Shown here in pieces: positions 23,572-36,024 of a stretch of 64,000 nt of DNA. The notes beneath the pieces are model-generated. The model had not been told where the DNA came from. It saw only the letters and a list, made by a program, of their open reading frames with translations, and did not search any database. This DNA comes from Lasiodiplodia sp. COLG20 (lineage: Eukaryota; Ascomycota; Dothideomycetes; Botryosphaeriales; Botryosphaeriaceae). Position 1 is the first letter of the stretch, and every line of letters begins with the position of its first letter. The translations under genes were made by a program, and so were the position numbers. The stretch spans positions 1,116,001-1,180,000 of the forward strand of contig VNWV01000002.1 of assembly GCA_009801085.1 (NCBI GenBank). Direction: 5' to 3'.

Positions 23572-24721
23572 TCACCTCCTGAGCAAAGATCCAAGGAGAC
23601 TGAAGACCTTAGGTGGCTGCGCAGATTGAGTGGCCCCGCCAGTGGCCGTAACGGTGCGCGTGACTGGAGTGAACACTCTCTTGGTGTTGATCTGGGTCGT
23701 GGTTGTGTATTGCCTGGTAGTGCTGGTCGTCGTGATCGTAGGTTCATCCGAAAGGGAAGGCACGGTGACTGGTTGTGGGTGATACTGAACATCCAACGTA
23801 GGAAAGACCCAGAAAGTGTTGGTTCCAATGACGGTGCTGGTTTCGATGGCGGTGCTGGTTTCGATGACGGTCCCGGGGACAGTCGACTTGGTTTCGGTGA
23901 CAGCGACGGGGATTGTCTGGGTGGTCGTCTCGGTAGTGGTCTCAATCACGGGGACAGTGACGGGGACGGTAGGCTTGGGTTGAGGGTTCAAGACGATCTC
24001 GGTCTTGGGTTGAAGCTTGACGGTCTCGGTCTTGACAGGGGTAAACATCGTGGTCTGAAATTCATCCGAAGGGTTCAAGGCGATCTCGGTCTTGGGTTGA
24101 AGCTTGACGGTCTCGGTCTTCTTGCTGAGAGTCGTTGTGACCGTTGCGACGACCACTGGTGTGGTTTCAGTGACTTCGGAGAAGGGTATCACCTTCGTTA
24201 ACTCGGTGGCAACCTTGGTGACTGTCTTGGCGGCTGCTCCTGCGGCAGCTGATTTTGCGCCGGCCATCAGTCCCATGATGTGGCGTGGCAGCATGAACAG
24301 TCCGGGGACACTGTATCTGCGGGATCCGGCATTGCTTGGCGTTGCAAGTGTCAGTCCGTACCGGGTTTCCGTGGCCGTAGGGATGGCGCGAACCGTCACG
24401 GTCGTGGAAGGAACGGTCGTGGTTGCGATTGGGAAGAAAGCCGTCGCGGTCTCAGTATGAACGTGAACCTTCTTGGTCGCAGCCTGGGTATGAACGGTGG
24501 CAGTGGTAGGAGCAGGGCCGATGAGGCACTCGATGCCGCCATTGGGATTGTTCGAGCAGTGAGCCGGAATACTAGGCAGGCTGTCAGTATGTTGTGGATG
24601 CATGGGAAGGGTAAGGCAATCGATGGGGAGAGGGTAAGGCAATGACTTACCGAGCTGGCGAAGGCTCCGCAGCTGCGAGGCCGACAACGCTCACAGAGAG
24701 CATGACATCAGAGAAGCGCAT
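23572..24721 (-). CDS. Secreted Thr-rich repeat protein, unknown function
   Basis: Not a family I recognise. Minus-strand exons 24721-24651 and 24580-23572 give 359 residues. Exon 1 encodes a signal peptide (MRFSDVMLSVSVVGLAAAEP), which is why this start is chosen; the join reads PARLPSIPAHC. The rest is Thr/Val/Pro-rich and likely heavily O-glycosylated, with two copies of KTETVKLQPKTEI (near residues 183-215) made by a near-perfect 50-bp DNA repeat, then TTTETTTQT-type stretches. It has few cysteines, no clear GPI signal and ends SLLGSLLRR. It looks like a cell-wall or extracellular matrix protein. The 5' flank is a purine-rich tract (pyrimidine-rich on the coding strand), as in highly expressed fungal promoters. 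Function is unknown. Confidence 0.75.
23984..24120. repeat. 50-bp direct repeat (two copies)
   Basis: Copies at 23984-24033 and 24071-24120 differ at one base. They lie inside the Thr-rich secreted protein gene, keep its frame and encode its repeated KTETVKLQPKTEI unit. The near identity points to a recent duplication or gene-conversion event. Confidence 0.9.
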
Positions 24722-26078
24722 GATTGCAGTGAGGCAGCAAAGACCTGGTGAAGTGGAACAGGTGGAGTTGCGTGAGAGAGCTGGAGAAGAGCGGAAGAGA
24801 GGAAGTGCTGAAGAGCAGAAGTGCTGGAGAGCAGAAGTGATGAAGAGCTGAGCAAGAGCAAGTCGAGCAATGAGTAGACGAAGTTGCGTGATGATGCTTC
24901 TCGATGAATGCTGTGGAGAAGAGTGGGATGAAGAAGAAATGGTTCAGAGCTGGGAGAAGAGGGGATTAAATAGGCGGCACCCAGGGTTGGGCGCAGCTGC
25001 AGTCTGAATCTCGCACCTGCGCAGCGCGGTCATGTTGAGGCAGCGTCGTGAGGTTGCTGCTTCCTTTCGGAGAAGTGATGACGCCCCTCCGCGAGTCCGA
25101 AGCTAGAGCGGCAGCCGTCGCAGCTCCATACAGCAGCAGCTCTGCGCCCTTGAACGTCATCCGCCAGCTCATTGGACGCGCCAGGCGCAGCGTTCCTTCT
25201 CACGCAGACTTGCCGCCGCGACCCGCCCGCGCTGCGGAAGACGCGGTGGCAAGGTCAAAGGGGAGCTGCTTCCACGCAGAGAAGTGACGTCCGCAGCCAT
25301 GACCTCAACACGTCATCTCTACAGCGACTGAATGGTGAGAGCGGGTGGGTCTTGCGGCGTGATCCTTCCTCCGAAAAGTCAGGAGGGGTTTGGAGCGGGC
25401 AGCTGAATGGCGGCGATGCCGCGAGGGGCATCTTGGCCTGAGGCATGCGCGCATTCACGAGCTTCAAGCGCAATGGACGCAAGACTTCTTTTTCGGAGCC
25501 CTCTCGCACTGAGTGAACCATTGCAATTGATGTACAAGCTGTTTGTGCGTGCCGTTGCACGGCGGCTGGTGGGTGGAAAGTGGAAGGGTTGGTGCATGAA
25601 TGTCAGCGTGCCCAAAACTCTCTCACTGGAAAGTTAGCGTGCTGCCTGCGTGGGTAGTTGAGTCTAGTCTAGGCAAATATGCACGAGCTGAAAACTCACA
25701 TCTACATTTGGTGATCTGATTCACTGGCTGTGTAGGGGCAATGGACGTCATCAGCCCGTACCGCAGAGGACTCGAGCTATCTGCGACCCGGTGTGCCGTG
25801 GGTGAGGCAGATCGCGCGCTTGGGATATGAGCAGCAGAATAGCGCGTAGGGTCTGTCGCTGACCTCATTTGAGGCCCTGGTGCTGGTGGCGATGCTCAGA
25901 TGTGTACTTGGCAGGTCACAAAGTGACGATGTATGGCGGCAACGACTTTGCGCATCGACGGTGGAGGTTGTTGGGTTCGGTGTCGGGCCAACAGCGGAAA
26001 TCCGTAAACAATCGCTGCCGACCACCACAACATGGATCCGCCACAAGTATCGCAGCAGGCCAAAGGTGACTAGACCCC
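24722..26078. other. Divergent promoter region, no gene seen
   Basis: 1.36 kb between the divergent Thr-rich protein and WD40 genes. Positions 24740-24860 are purine-rich with imperfect repeats of gaagagcagaagtgctg type. Nothing coding is recognised. Confidence 0.5.
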
Positions 26079-27714
26079 ATGATCCCGCTCGAAATAAGCA
26101 GAACTGATGCCTTCCCAGCGTCCTTGCATCCAGTCGCTTCTCCTGACGGCGCGTTCGTGGCCGCCGTGGCTGGCAATCGTTTGCAAATCCGCGCAGCCTC
26201 GTCGCTATCTATTATCCGCAACATACCTTTGTCCGCCGAATACTCAGCCAAGAACCCTCCCATCATACGATGGCCGCAGCGCAGCAGCAATCAGAGCCTC
26301 CGCATTCTATTCGCCGACGAGCGCACTGTTCGCGTCTGGGACATTGCCGACACTCGTTGGAAAGCGGTTATTGACAATGGCAGCGGTGGCATGGGAAAGA
26401 TATCGAACGTGGAATTTGGTTGCTCACAGAACGAGGTTCTTATTTTTTCCGACTTTGGGGCCCGGGTCACCGTATGGTGTCTGAAGACCGGCCGCAGCGT
26501 GGAAATCAAGGATCCCAAATACTATCGAGACCCAAGAGGATTTGGATACCGACCCCGCGACTCGGTCTTTGCCCTTCTGTCTAGGCCTGGACCACAAGAC
26601 ATTCTCACTCTGCATGCACCCGGCACTTACTTCCTGCTGGAAACAATCGTATTGCCAAGCAGCGATGCTCAAGGCATTCAATGGAGTCCTGACGGAAAAT
26701 GGCTTGTCGTTTGGGATGCAGCAAGCACAGGGTTCAAGCTGTTTGTGTATACGGCGGATGGACAGCTATACAGGACGTACAGTGGAGATGACGACGAAGG
26801 AATCCGTGGATTAGGCATCAAAAGCATCGAGTGGAGTCCAAGAGGAGACTATCTCGCAGTTGGTGGTTACAATCAGAGGGTAACATTGCTCAGCACACGA
26901 ACAGTAGGTCGCAATACATCACCCAATCATTCAACTGCACTGACACGTCTCCCAGTTTTCTCCGGCCGTGTTTCTGGATCACACGTCTGTCGTGCAGCTC
27001 TCGACAGGCGAAGTTTGGCAGGAACGAGTGTCCTCGACGCGCGAGTATGCATTGGTACCACAGCCAGTCTCGCCGCCCGTCGCTCAGCCCGCTCAGACGG
27101 AGATAGCCTCGAAGACAGGCATATCTATACTCGCCTTTAACACCAGTGGGGACCTTCTCGCCACCAGAGATGACTCAATGCCAACTTGCGTCTGGTTGTG
27201 GGACTTGACGGGGCTTACAGCGCGGACAGTCCTGATCCAGCATGCACCAGTCAAGAGTCTCAACTGGCACCCCAGCATCCCGACGCTTCTTCTGATTCAA
27301 TGCGCGCAAGATGATGCAGTCATTCATCTGTGGGATCTAGAGAAAGAGGGCGCAAGGGTAGTGCATATGCCGTTCCAGAGGTCCGCCGGCAAGCTGGAGG
27401 GTCGATGGCTGCGGGATGGTGCAGATAAGCAACCCTCTTTGATTTTTGGCGATCTTCATGGCTTTGTGACTGTGTGGCTAGAAGGCAAAGACGCTGTTTT
27501 GAAATCCAACCACTCGAACAGCCGTCCTGGCACGCCTGGCAGTACAGACGAAAGCGAGGACTCGCTGTATAACATTCTGACGGGCCGCACGCCAATTCCA
27601 GCGCTGGAGGAGTCGATGTCGTATGAGGACTCGGCCGATAGTACAGTCCTGGAAGACACCTTCCACGGCAAGAGACACCTGATGGAACCGCTGAGAGACT
27701 CTGAGTGTTTCTGA
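26079..27714 (+). CDS. WD40-repeat protein, WRAP73/Wdr8 family
   Basis: Homologue of animal WRAP73 and fission-yeast Wdr8, centrosome/spindle-pole-body proteins that help anchor minus-end microtubule factors. Exons 26079-26903 and 26956-27714 (52-bp intron, phase 0) give 527 residues. WD-type blades are visible at VRVWDIADTRW, IQWSPDGKWLVVWD, IKSIEWSPRGDYLAVGGYNQRV, VWLWDLTGL and VIHLWDLEKEG. The intron join gives STRTFSPAVFLDHT, matching the family in which this loop precedes VWQE. The tail (from about residue 450) is Ser/Glu-rich and disordered. Homologues are usually 450-550 residues, so the model looks complete. Its role at the spindle pole is inferred from the family. Confidence 0.88.
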
Positions 27715-28674
27715 GGGCGGAAGAGAAGCCAGAAGGGCGTAGGGCGTTTGGCGTTTGGCGTTACACACAAGCGAGCGAGATTGATGGGCATGCATCCTTG
27801 GCAGGACAGTCGGTATGGCGCTGGTGTTGGTGGCTTGCTGCAGGGATGTTGCGGTCAGGCAGCACAGAACAGAGGGATTTGCGAGCGGAGCGATTTGTCA
27901 GTGCAAAGGCCACAGCGAAGGTTAGGTAAAGCGGGATCAGGCGGCCATGGTGCTGGCAAAGGCAGAGGGACGGCGCGTGCTGCGGCACGCCGCCGGCCTT
28001 GTGTGGACGGGCCTCGAGGTTGAGGGCTGCCCCACCTGTTGTTGGTCGGTCGGCCGGCAGCGCAGCAAACGCAGCGCGGGCGCAATGGACGCAAGCATGT
28101 AGGATAGCGGCGGGCGGCGGTCTGCACGACTGCACAATGGAGCAGCAGAGCCCAATGCAAAGCAATGGACGCTGGGCAGGCCCGGGGTGCGGCGCCAAGC
28201 ATGTGAGAGCGATCACCGCCGGCCATGTCGAGCGTGCGCGCGCCGTGGCTCAGCGAGCTGACACCGCCGCATCGCTCACCTCTGCGCAAAGGATTCAAGA
28301 GGACAGCCTTGCTCCCGTCTCTTGCAACACCGCCCCCTCGCCTGCTGCTCCGCTGTCCCGCCGTCCTGCTGCTCACCTGCCACCGCAGGCCGCTTTATTG
28401 CCGCTCAGCCCTCCAGACAAAGCATCGCAGCGTACCACCCGGCCCGCTCTTGGCCGCGCCCTCGCAGCCAGCCTAGCCAGTCCCGTATTGCCGCCGGCGA
28501 ACCCATGTCCCAAGGCTGACTTCCGCTAACTGTGCACATCACTCAGCCGCAGCAGCAGCAGCCAGCACCACCTCTGCCTGCCAGCTTACTCCCGCCTCAG
28601 CGCCCGCCCCTCGCTCACTTTTCTTTCCCTCTTCGCCCACCTTCTCTCCCGCCCGACCCCCCTCCTCTTCCTTC
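27715..28674. other. Intergenic region with CT-rich leader
   Basis: 960 bases between the WD40 gene and the Hsp70-like gene on the same strand. The last 60 bases (about 28613-28674) are almost pure C/T right up to the ATG, typical of a fungal core promoter or 5' leader. No gene is seen. Confidence 0.5.
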
Positions 28675-31095
28675 ATGTCGTCCATGAACGCTCGCTTCAA
28701 AAACCTCGTAAGCGGCTCGAGACGGCGATCCTCCAACAACGTTGCGGCCCAAAACACCACGCCGACCCCGCCCCCGGGCAGCACCAGCTCGCTATCCCCG
28801 CCCTCCAACGCCAGCTCGTCCAACACGTCGCTCCCCATGAATCCCAACAACCCGCTGGGTCGCCCGCCCTCGTACACCTACGCGCCGCCCGGCCAGCACC
28901 TGGCTGCCGGCACCCACCCGCCGCGCACCTCGAGTCCGATGCCGCCCCCACCCATCAACACCGCCCAAGGCCACTACCCGCCCCAGGGCCAGATGTACGG
29001 CCAGCCGCCGCCTGCCGGTCCGCCGGGCTATCCTCCGCAGGCCCAGCAGCCAGGCTACGGCGGATACGGGAACCCGCCGCCGGCAGGCCCTCAGGCATAT
29101 GCGCGTCCGCAGGCCGTCGAGGTCGAGGGCGCAGGACGGAGCAAGGCTCAGCTCATTGTCGGCATTGATTTTGTAAGTTGGCTTGCTGCTAGCCCGCCGT
29201 GACACTACCACTAACGCCGCGTGCGTGCAGGGCACTACGTTTTCTGGCGTTGCTTTCGCTTTCGCTACCAACACCGAGGCAAAGGAAGACATCATCACAG
29301 AATGGCCCGGTGCAGGAAACCAGACAAAGCAAAAGGTGGGTCTTTCCGCGCCCTGGAGGAATTGCGCGGTTCTGACCGCTTCTAGATTCCCACCGTGCTG
29401 TATTATGATCAGTATCAGAAGGTGGTAGGGTGGGGGCCAGACATTGCCGACGCTTTGGCCCCCACCGGCTATCCCAAGCCCGGTGTGCAGAAGGTGGAGT
29501 GGTTCAAGCTTCAGCTAATGCTCTCTGGTAACACCTACATCGATCCAATCAACCTGCCGCCGCTTCCGCCAGGCAAGTCCGAGATCGATGTTGCGGCTGA
29601 CTACCTTTTCCACTTGCGCCAGGCAATGCGCAACCAGTTGCAGAAGACCCTTGGCGAAGTCTTCAACCGCGAGGAGCGCAACATCCGCTACTATCTCACC
29701 GTGCCGGCCATCTGGAACGATGCCGGCAAAGCTGCGACGAGGGCCGCCGCGATTCAGGCTGGTTTCCTTCGGGATGAAAACGATAATAGGCTGACGCTCA
29801 TCACTGAGCCCGAAGCAGCAGCAATGTTTTGCTCCAAGACCGGTTTGCTGAATCTCAAGGTGCATGACGCGGTTCTGATTGTCGACTGTGGCGGTGGTAC
29901 TGTGGATCTGATCGCCTATGAAGTTGAGGAGGAGCAGCCTTTCTCTGTCGCGGAGTGCACGGCAGGCTCGGGTGACTCGTGCGGTTCCACAGCGCTGAAC
30001 CGGAACTTCAGCAACATCCTGCGCGCCAAGATCAGGAAGATGAAGCTTCCCGATGGCTCCAAGACTGCAGGCAAGGTGTACGCCAAATGCATCATGGACT
30101 TTGAGAACAGAATCAAGGCAGATTTCAGAAACAACGGCCAAAAATGGGCTGTTGATGTCGGTATCGAGGCCGAGTTCCCTGAGGCTGGTATCGAGGAGGG
30201 CTACATGACCTTCACGAACGAGGAGATTCTGCAGTGCTTCGAACCTGTGGTGAACAGAATCTTGGAGCTCGTGCGGAATCAAATCATTGCCATCCAGGCG
30301 CAGAACAGGAACCTTCAGGTATGTTTCCCAGTCGCGCACCCTCTCGTGCGTGCAACCATACTGACGCAGTTCAAAGAACGTGCTGGTCGTCGGCGGTTTT
30401 GGTGCATCGGAATATCTCTTCCAGCAGATCAAGCTCCATGTGCCTCCCCAATTCCAATCCAAGGTTGTGCGCCCTATGGACTCGGTGGCTGCAATCGTCA
30501 AAGGTGCCGTCACTGCTGGCATTACCGAGCGCATCATCACGCATCGTGTTGCTCGAAGACACTACCTCATGGCAACCTTGCAGCCATTCAAGGAGGGTCA
30601 CCATCCGGAGCAGTACCGTGTTCCGTCGCTTGATGGCAAGGATCGGTGCAAATTCACTCGTCAAATCTTCGTGCAAAAGGGTCAGCGAGTAAAGATTGGC
30701 GAGCCTGTCAAGGTTTCTTTCTTCCGGCAGGTGGCTCCTGGCGCGACCCTGATGTATGAAGATATTCTTTACGCTTGCGACGACGATGTCTGCCCCGAGT
30801 ACACCAAAGATCCTCGTAAGTACCATCCAAAGAATCCCGACCCATGTTTCCGCGCGTCAACTGGAAGAACCACGAACTAATCAATGTGTGTACAGGCATC
30901 AAGGAAGTCGTCACGCTTACTTCGGATCTGTCACGCAAGAATCTGGAAAAGGATTTCGAGCGGATGGACACGCCCCAAGGCACCTTCTACCGCGTGTACT
31001 TTGATATCTACCTCACGCTCGATGGTAGTGAGTTCAATGCTGAACTGGTTTGCCAGGGTGAGGTTATGGGCAGGTGCACTGCCAAATTCAGATGA
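28675..31095 (+). CDS. Hsp70-superfamily protein, HSPA12-like, with Pro/Gly/Tyr-rich N-terminus
   Basis: Actin/Hsp70-fold ATPase of the divergent HSPA12-like group common in filamentous fungi; clients are unknown. Exons: 28675-29172, 29231-29335, 29386-30318, 30377-30815 and 30896-31095, giving 724 residues. Nucleotide-site motifs are intact: phosphate 1 VGIDFGTTFSGVAF (about residue 162), phosphate 2 VDCGGGTVDLIAYEV, and the adenosine motif NVLVVGGFGASEYL made by the fourth splice. A conventional substrate-binding domain with EEVD end is lacking, as expected for this group. Residues 1-160 are a low-complexity stretch rich in Pro, Gly, Tyr, Gln and Ser (PPPAGPPGYPPQ, PGYGGYGNPPPAGP), disordered and possibly phase-separating. 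It lies between a WD40 and a nuclear-type gene on the same strand; no functional link is evident. Confidence 0.88.
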
Positions 31096-32022
31096 AGTAG
31101 CAAAAATTATTCGGGCGTTCTGGGAGAGGAGGAAGATGCGCACAGGAAATTCGATGAACGCGATCGAGTCCATGACCGAAAACATCGGGATGGATCCGGA
31201 GTCGAGCCATTAACTCTTGGGTCGTCCCGATGTTTGATGTCTTCATGTTTGTTGTTTTTTCTACATACCCCCAAGCTCTTTACTATTAAACTTTGATGGT
31301 TTTGCTTACTTTCATTCTTAACCTGTTTACGGATGTCTCTTTTAATACCGAATTGCCTCCAGACCAAATGATGTCATCGGAGATGGTCACTCTTCGTGCG
31401 TGGGGTTGAATTTCACGACAAAAGCGGGTGACGAGATCATGCGTACGTTCACCGAAGGAAGTGATGAGCCGATTAGGTAGACGCGGATGCAACCCCCTTC
31501 GTTTTCGGGAGGCTATATTTGGTTTACAGGCGGAGGTCACTTAAGGAAGCGGATGAAGTGAATTTTGCAAGGAGTCAAAATCGATGTTAATGATAAACCC
31601 TCCTTTGCCACAGCTGGAATGGATAGGCATGGCATTCCGCTGATTTTGTTGCATTTAGAGAATTGGGAAGCATGCTCTTCGGATAAGTGAGTGCATTAAG
31701 CTGCGTACGATAACGTAAAAAGATACAGAGCAGCTCACGGAATCGGCGCTGTGGTTGTATCAAATAACGAGCCATGCCAGATCACCACACGACCAACAGT
31801 CACTCGCGATGCGGGGTAGATATCTTGAAACCCTTTCAAGCACACGGACCAAGACCCTCCTCTCGAATTTTTCTTTTGGAAGGTGCGGTTGCAACCTTCT
31901 TACTGCTCCACAACCTTACTCCACCGTCCCTCCACACCACGTCCCGCCCACCCCGACGGTACTTCCGACAGTGCTACTCGCATTACTGTACCCTTCACAG
32001 CTTTATCGTCAACACAACAAAC
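31096..32022. other. Intergenic region, no gene seen
   Basis: 3' region of the Hsp70-like gene and promoter of the next gene, lower in GC than the surroundings. No open frame worth calling. A CA-rich leader (aacacaacaaac) sits directly before the next ATG. Confidence 0.5.
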
Positions 32023-32729
32023 ATGAGCGGCTTCTCGGAGCGCGAAGTACAGCTCATGGCCTGCGCCTTCCAAGCCATGAAGACACCCCCCGAGGTTTGT
32101 CACCCCGCGTTCGCTTCTCGACGTCCGAAGTTGGCCATAACGCGCCTCACTCTTAACTTTAATTTTTCCCTTTTCTGCGACTTCGTTTCACCGCCTCACC
32201 TTTCGGTTTCGGCCATCAGACATGATGCTAACACCTGGCCCATGCTTTCCCAGATCGACTACCAAGTCATGGCGCACCTGGCCGGCATGTCGCACCCGGG
32301 CTCCGCCAGCAACGCCATGCGCGCCATCCGGCGCAAGCTCGATGCCCGCGTCCCTGGTACCGGTAACGCTGTAGTCAGCGGCAATGGCTCGCCTGGAACT
32401 CCAGCCAAGAAGACCTCCCGCGCCGGCAAGAAGCGCTCTGCCGCGACCATGGCATCGACGTCGGACAGCTTCTTCGACAATGAAGAGGAGGATGTGGCTG
32501 CCACTGACGAGAGTCCGTCCAAGAAGAAGAACAAGGTCAAGTCTCGTGCCAAGGGCGGCGAAGATGACGCCGGCGCGGTGAAGATGAAGAAGGAAAGGCG
32601 GGACGAAGAGGACGAGGTGGAGGAGCATGGTGAGGACGGTAAGCCTGCCGTGTCTTGTACTTGCATTATTATTGTCATGGCACTGACAGTAGTATCTCAC
32701 TAGAAGACATCGACGTCGAAGAGGTCTGA
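32023..32729 (+). CDS. Small charged nuclear-type protein, unknown function
   Basis: Exons 32023-32094, 32254-32638 and 32704-32729 give 160 residues. The first 55 residues form a compact helical module (FSEREVQLMACAFQAMKTP, then YQVMAHLAGMSHPGSASNAM and RAIRRKLD), resembling the small Myb/SANT-like modules found at the N-terminus of short fungal nuclear proteins. The remainder is Lys-rich with nuclear-localisation-like clusters (AKKTSRAGKKR, SKKKNKVKSRAK) and then acidic, ending EDIDVEEV from a 26-nt last exon. The alternative of reading through the second intron would add an unlikely hydrophobic tail. A chromatin or nucleolar role is plausible but only inferred. Confidence 0.75.
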
Positions 32730-34145
32730 GCTTGTCCTGATCATTAAAGATGAAGTCACGTGGATTGGGAGTTTTGGATTGGGTCTGAGCGTTCTACATC
32801 AGAAGGTACTGGTTCTGGCATTCCTTCCTCGGGATGGTATGCTTTCGTCTTATCGGTGAAATACCCATCAGCAAGGCCGAGAGACGATGCAAAGGAGTAG
32901 CTCTAGCGCTGGGACGGTCTTCTTAGCGGATCCTTTATCTCAGGACATGCAAGGAGGACAAACAAGCTCCTGCCGACACAAATCCTATAGTACCTCGAGT
33001 CATTGTCATCCACAAGATGCTGATGCGGCAGGTCCTCGCGGGCAGCCCCGGATGCAATAAGCTTCGCGTGTGCGTGAGCGTGACGATGCCGCGAGTCATA
33101 ATGTCTGCAATGCTCTTCAGCGGGGCAATTTGCCACCCGCAACGGTTCCATCTTGGGTATTTCGGCCGCAGGCAAGTCTGGGAGGTCGCAGCAGACGTCA
33201 CGGACCGAGCCGCCTTGGCTTCAGCGCACCCGGGACGACCCTGAGGCGGAGATATTCGCGACAATCGCTTCCTCAAACGACGGGGTAGCACACTACACGA
33301 CTCAGGACGGGATCTAGGAACCAGACAGCCGCTCCGCGCTTGGGAAGCGAACTCCAGACTCCGCAGATGATCAACGATACATGCAGTGCCGAAACATGAT
33401 TCAGGGCGACGCGCGCCGGCTTGCCGAGCGTGTCGCCAGCCGTTTCGGCCCGGACGAGGTCTAGACTGGTGCAACATGCACCGTTTTTGTTCATAGGTCG
33501 AGGCCGTCTCGCAACGAAAGCAGCAGTGAGTTTCGGCGGTCAAGGGTCTTCCCCGTCATCGATGGCTTCCAGAAGCGGGGAGAGCTGAAAGCTCGTGTCG
33601 AGGCCAAGCTGCCGCCAGAGGCGGGGTGTTGTAGCTGGGTAGCCAATGGCCGCGGGCGCGGGCTGGATATAGCACGCCGCCACCATCCGAGCGCGATAGG
33701 AGGCAGTATCGGGCCGGCCGAGGCATCCTGGAGAATCAGCCCATCCGTGGGGCACGCTGGCAGCAGCAAGCCTCACTATCGCGCTCGCAATTTCAGACAC
33801 CGCGCACTGGCCGGTGAAACGGCCATCTGTGACTGGCGCGCGGGTGCTGCGGCGATGGAGTCGGGGCTGGGCGACACCGACTTCTGATGAATGGATCGCC
33901 AAACGGGCTGCAGGTGGGGCAGCATCCCTGCCCGCGGCCGGCAGCCACTAAACATCCGCAGCATGAATTTCTTGAGGCACAGCGCGCAGATTCCCCAGTG
34001 CGCCTGTACCACCTCGTCGACCCCGACAACCTGCACGCTGCGCGACGGTCCCTGATCGCTCATATACCTCTGAGCCCCGCCACGACTTCTCACCCGTCCG
34101 ATTCCGCTTCTCGCACGCCTACCCCGCCAACCACCTGCCGCCGCC
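32730..34145. other. Intergenic region, no gene seen
   Basis: 1.4 kb ahead of the OMP decarboxylase gene. A 202-residue minus-strand frame (33543-32935) crosses it but lacks recognisable domains and has random-looking composition. The last 100 bases are CT-rich and should be the decarboxylase promoter and leader. Confidence 0.45.
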
Positions 34146-35293
34146 ATGCCTCCTCACCACCCCACCTGGACCCAGTCCTACATCGAGCGAGCTCTGTTGC
34201 CCGACACCTCGCCCCTGACAGCCTACCTGCTGCGCCTTATCGCCATCAAGCGCACCAACCTGTGCCTGTCCGCCGATGTGACGACCACCCAGGCCCTGCT
34301 CAGCCTGGCCGAGGAGGTTGGCGACTCGATATGCCTGCTCAAGACGCACGCCGACATCATCAACGACTTCAGCGACCGCACCGTCAAGCAGCTGCGTGAC
34401 ATCGCGAAGCGCAAGAAGTTCCTGGTCTTCGAGGACCGCAAGTTTGGCGATATCGGAGGTAATGGCGACGCGTCGTGACGCGCCATCTTGAAAAGGCTGA
34501 CGTTTGTTTGTCTTGCCCAGAGACGGTCCAGAAGCAGTACACCGGCGGCCCGCTCGCCATTGCCCGCTGGGCAGAGATCACCAACGCTCACATTTTCCCG
34601 GGTCCTGCCATTGTCTCCTCCCTCAAGGACGCCGCTTCGACCGCCATTGCCACCTTCAACCAGTCCGTGCAGACCGAGATCAGCGCCGACCCTTCGGACT
34701 CTGCCTCTCCTGCGCATCACGCCGATCAGAGCCATCTTGAGGTTGACGAGCACGGAAACCCCGCTGACGACCGCAAGCAGAGTGTCGTGTCCATCTCGAC
34801 GACCATCTCTCAGAGCATCAGCCCCCAGCCCACTCCCATCATCGAGGACGAGGGCCACCATGACGACGCCCACGAGATCTTGGAAAGGCTGGGCAGCACG
34901 CCATTCCTGCGTGCGCTGCTGCTGCTCGCCGAGATGAGCTCTGCGGGCAATCTCATGACGGGTTCATACACTGAGCAGTGCGTCAAGATTGCACGCGAGC
35001 AGAAGGATTTCGTCATGGGTTTCATCGCTCAGCGCTCTCTGAACACGGAGCCTGGAGACAACTTCCTCACCATGACTCCTGGGGTCAAGATTCCCCCCAA
35101 GGGCCAGGAAGGCAAGATGGGCGACGGCAAAGGCCAGCAGTACACTAGCCCTCGCCAGATCGTCTACGAGCAGGGCTCTGATGTTGTTATTGTCGGCCGT
35201 GGTATCATCGAGGCGGACAACAGGGCCGAAGAGGCCGAGCGTTACAGGAAGGAGGCTTGGTCCGCGTACGAAGAGCGCATTGCCAAGAAATGA
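34146..35293 (+). CDS. pyrG: Orotidine-5'-phosphate decarboxylase
   Basis: Final step of UMP synthesis: OMP to UMP plus CO2, in the cytosol. Exons 34146-34458 and 34521-35293 give 361 residues; the 62-bp intron falls right after the active-site loop, at the position common in filamentous ascomycetes. Catalytic residues are visible in FEDRKFGDIGE (Asp97, Lys99, Asp102) with LKTHADII upstream (Lys66, Asp70), then QYTGG, and the phosphate-binding end QGSDVVIVGRGI. Residues of roughly 175-240 are a Ser/Asp/His-rich insertion between strands that yeast Ura3 lacks but Pezizomycotina enzymes carry, so it is expected. Length fits this group. Known as pyrG in Aspergillus, URA3 in yeast and ura4 in fission yeast. 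Confidence 0.97.
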
Positions 35294-36024
35294 GCTGATC
35301 AAGTTCCTTCGTCGGGATCAAGGAAGAGCGGCTGGTGCCAGCCGGCGGAACAAACGCGAACAGGCGTATCAAGTTTGCTACGGGTGAACTATGGCATTCC
35401 GCCAAGCAGAGATCCTCGCGCATACACGACGATATCGTTGCAGCAGTAGCTTTATGATTGTTGAGAGACGATACATGGCTATGGCGGAAAAGGCGGAGAG
35501 ATGCATGACGACCAAAGAGGACAAAAGTCGACGATTGTACATTGCTCACCCGGCCATACTGTTGCTTGCAAGAGCTAATAGCAGCACCCATCCTTTCTTC
35601 GGTCTAAATATGTACGGCAGAGAAAAAAAAAAAGACGTTCTTATTATACAAACAACAGTAAAGAACTTTTTCTGAATTCGCAGTCTACTTGGATTTAGCG
35701 TTGCGCTTTACCCGCGTGTCAGATGAATCCCTCAAGTGAGTGAACATACTATTCCCCGTCAAACCCCAAGTTCAAACGTTTGGCCTCGAGCGTCTTGCTT
35801 CACTAACCTTCTACCCCGTGGGCCAATTCAGTCTTGCCTGGTAAATGCGGACCAGTCCAGCGCAGCAAACTGCTGATTCGACAGTGTTTCGGGAATTCTA
35901 CTACACGCCCCGGATTGCCCTTGATGGCTTGTACAAAAAAAAATAAAAAAAAACACGGGATACTTACACCTGTTCATCGCCTCATAACATCATTCTTCCT
36001 ATCAGCTGGCATCATACAGAAGCT
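35294..36024. other. Convergent 3' region with A-rich tracts
   Basis: Downstream of the decarboxylase (plus) and of the Cys-rich membrane protein (minus). A runs occur near 35623-35634 and 35935-35955. No gene is seen. Confidence 0.5.

Noticed and set aside
32935..33543. 202-codon minus-strand frame
   Set aside because: Random-looking, Cys/Arg-rich, no family features; lies in the decarboxylase upstream region.
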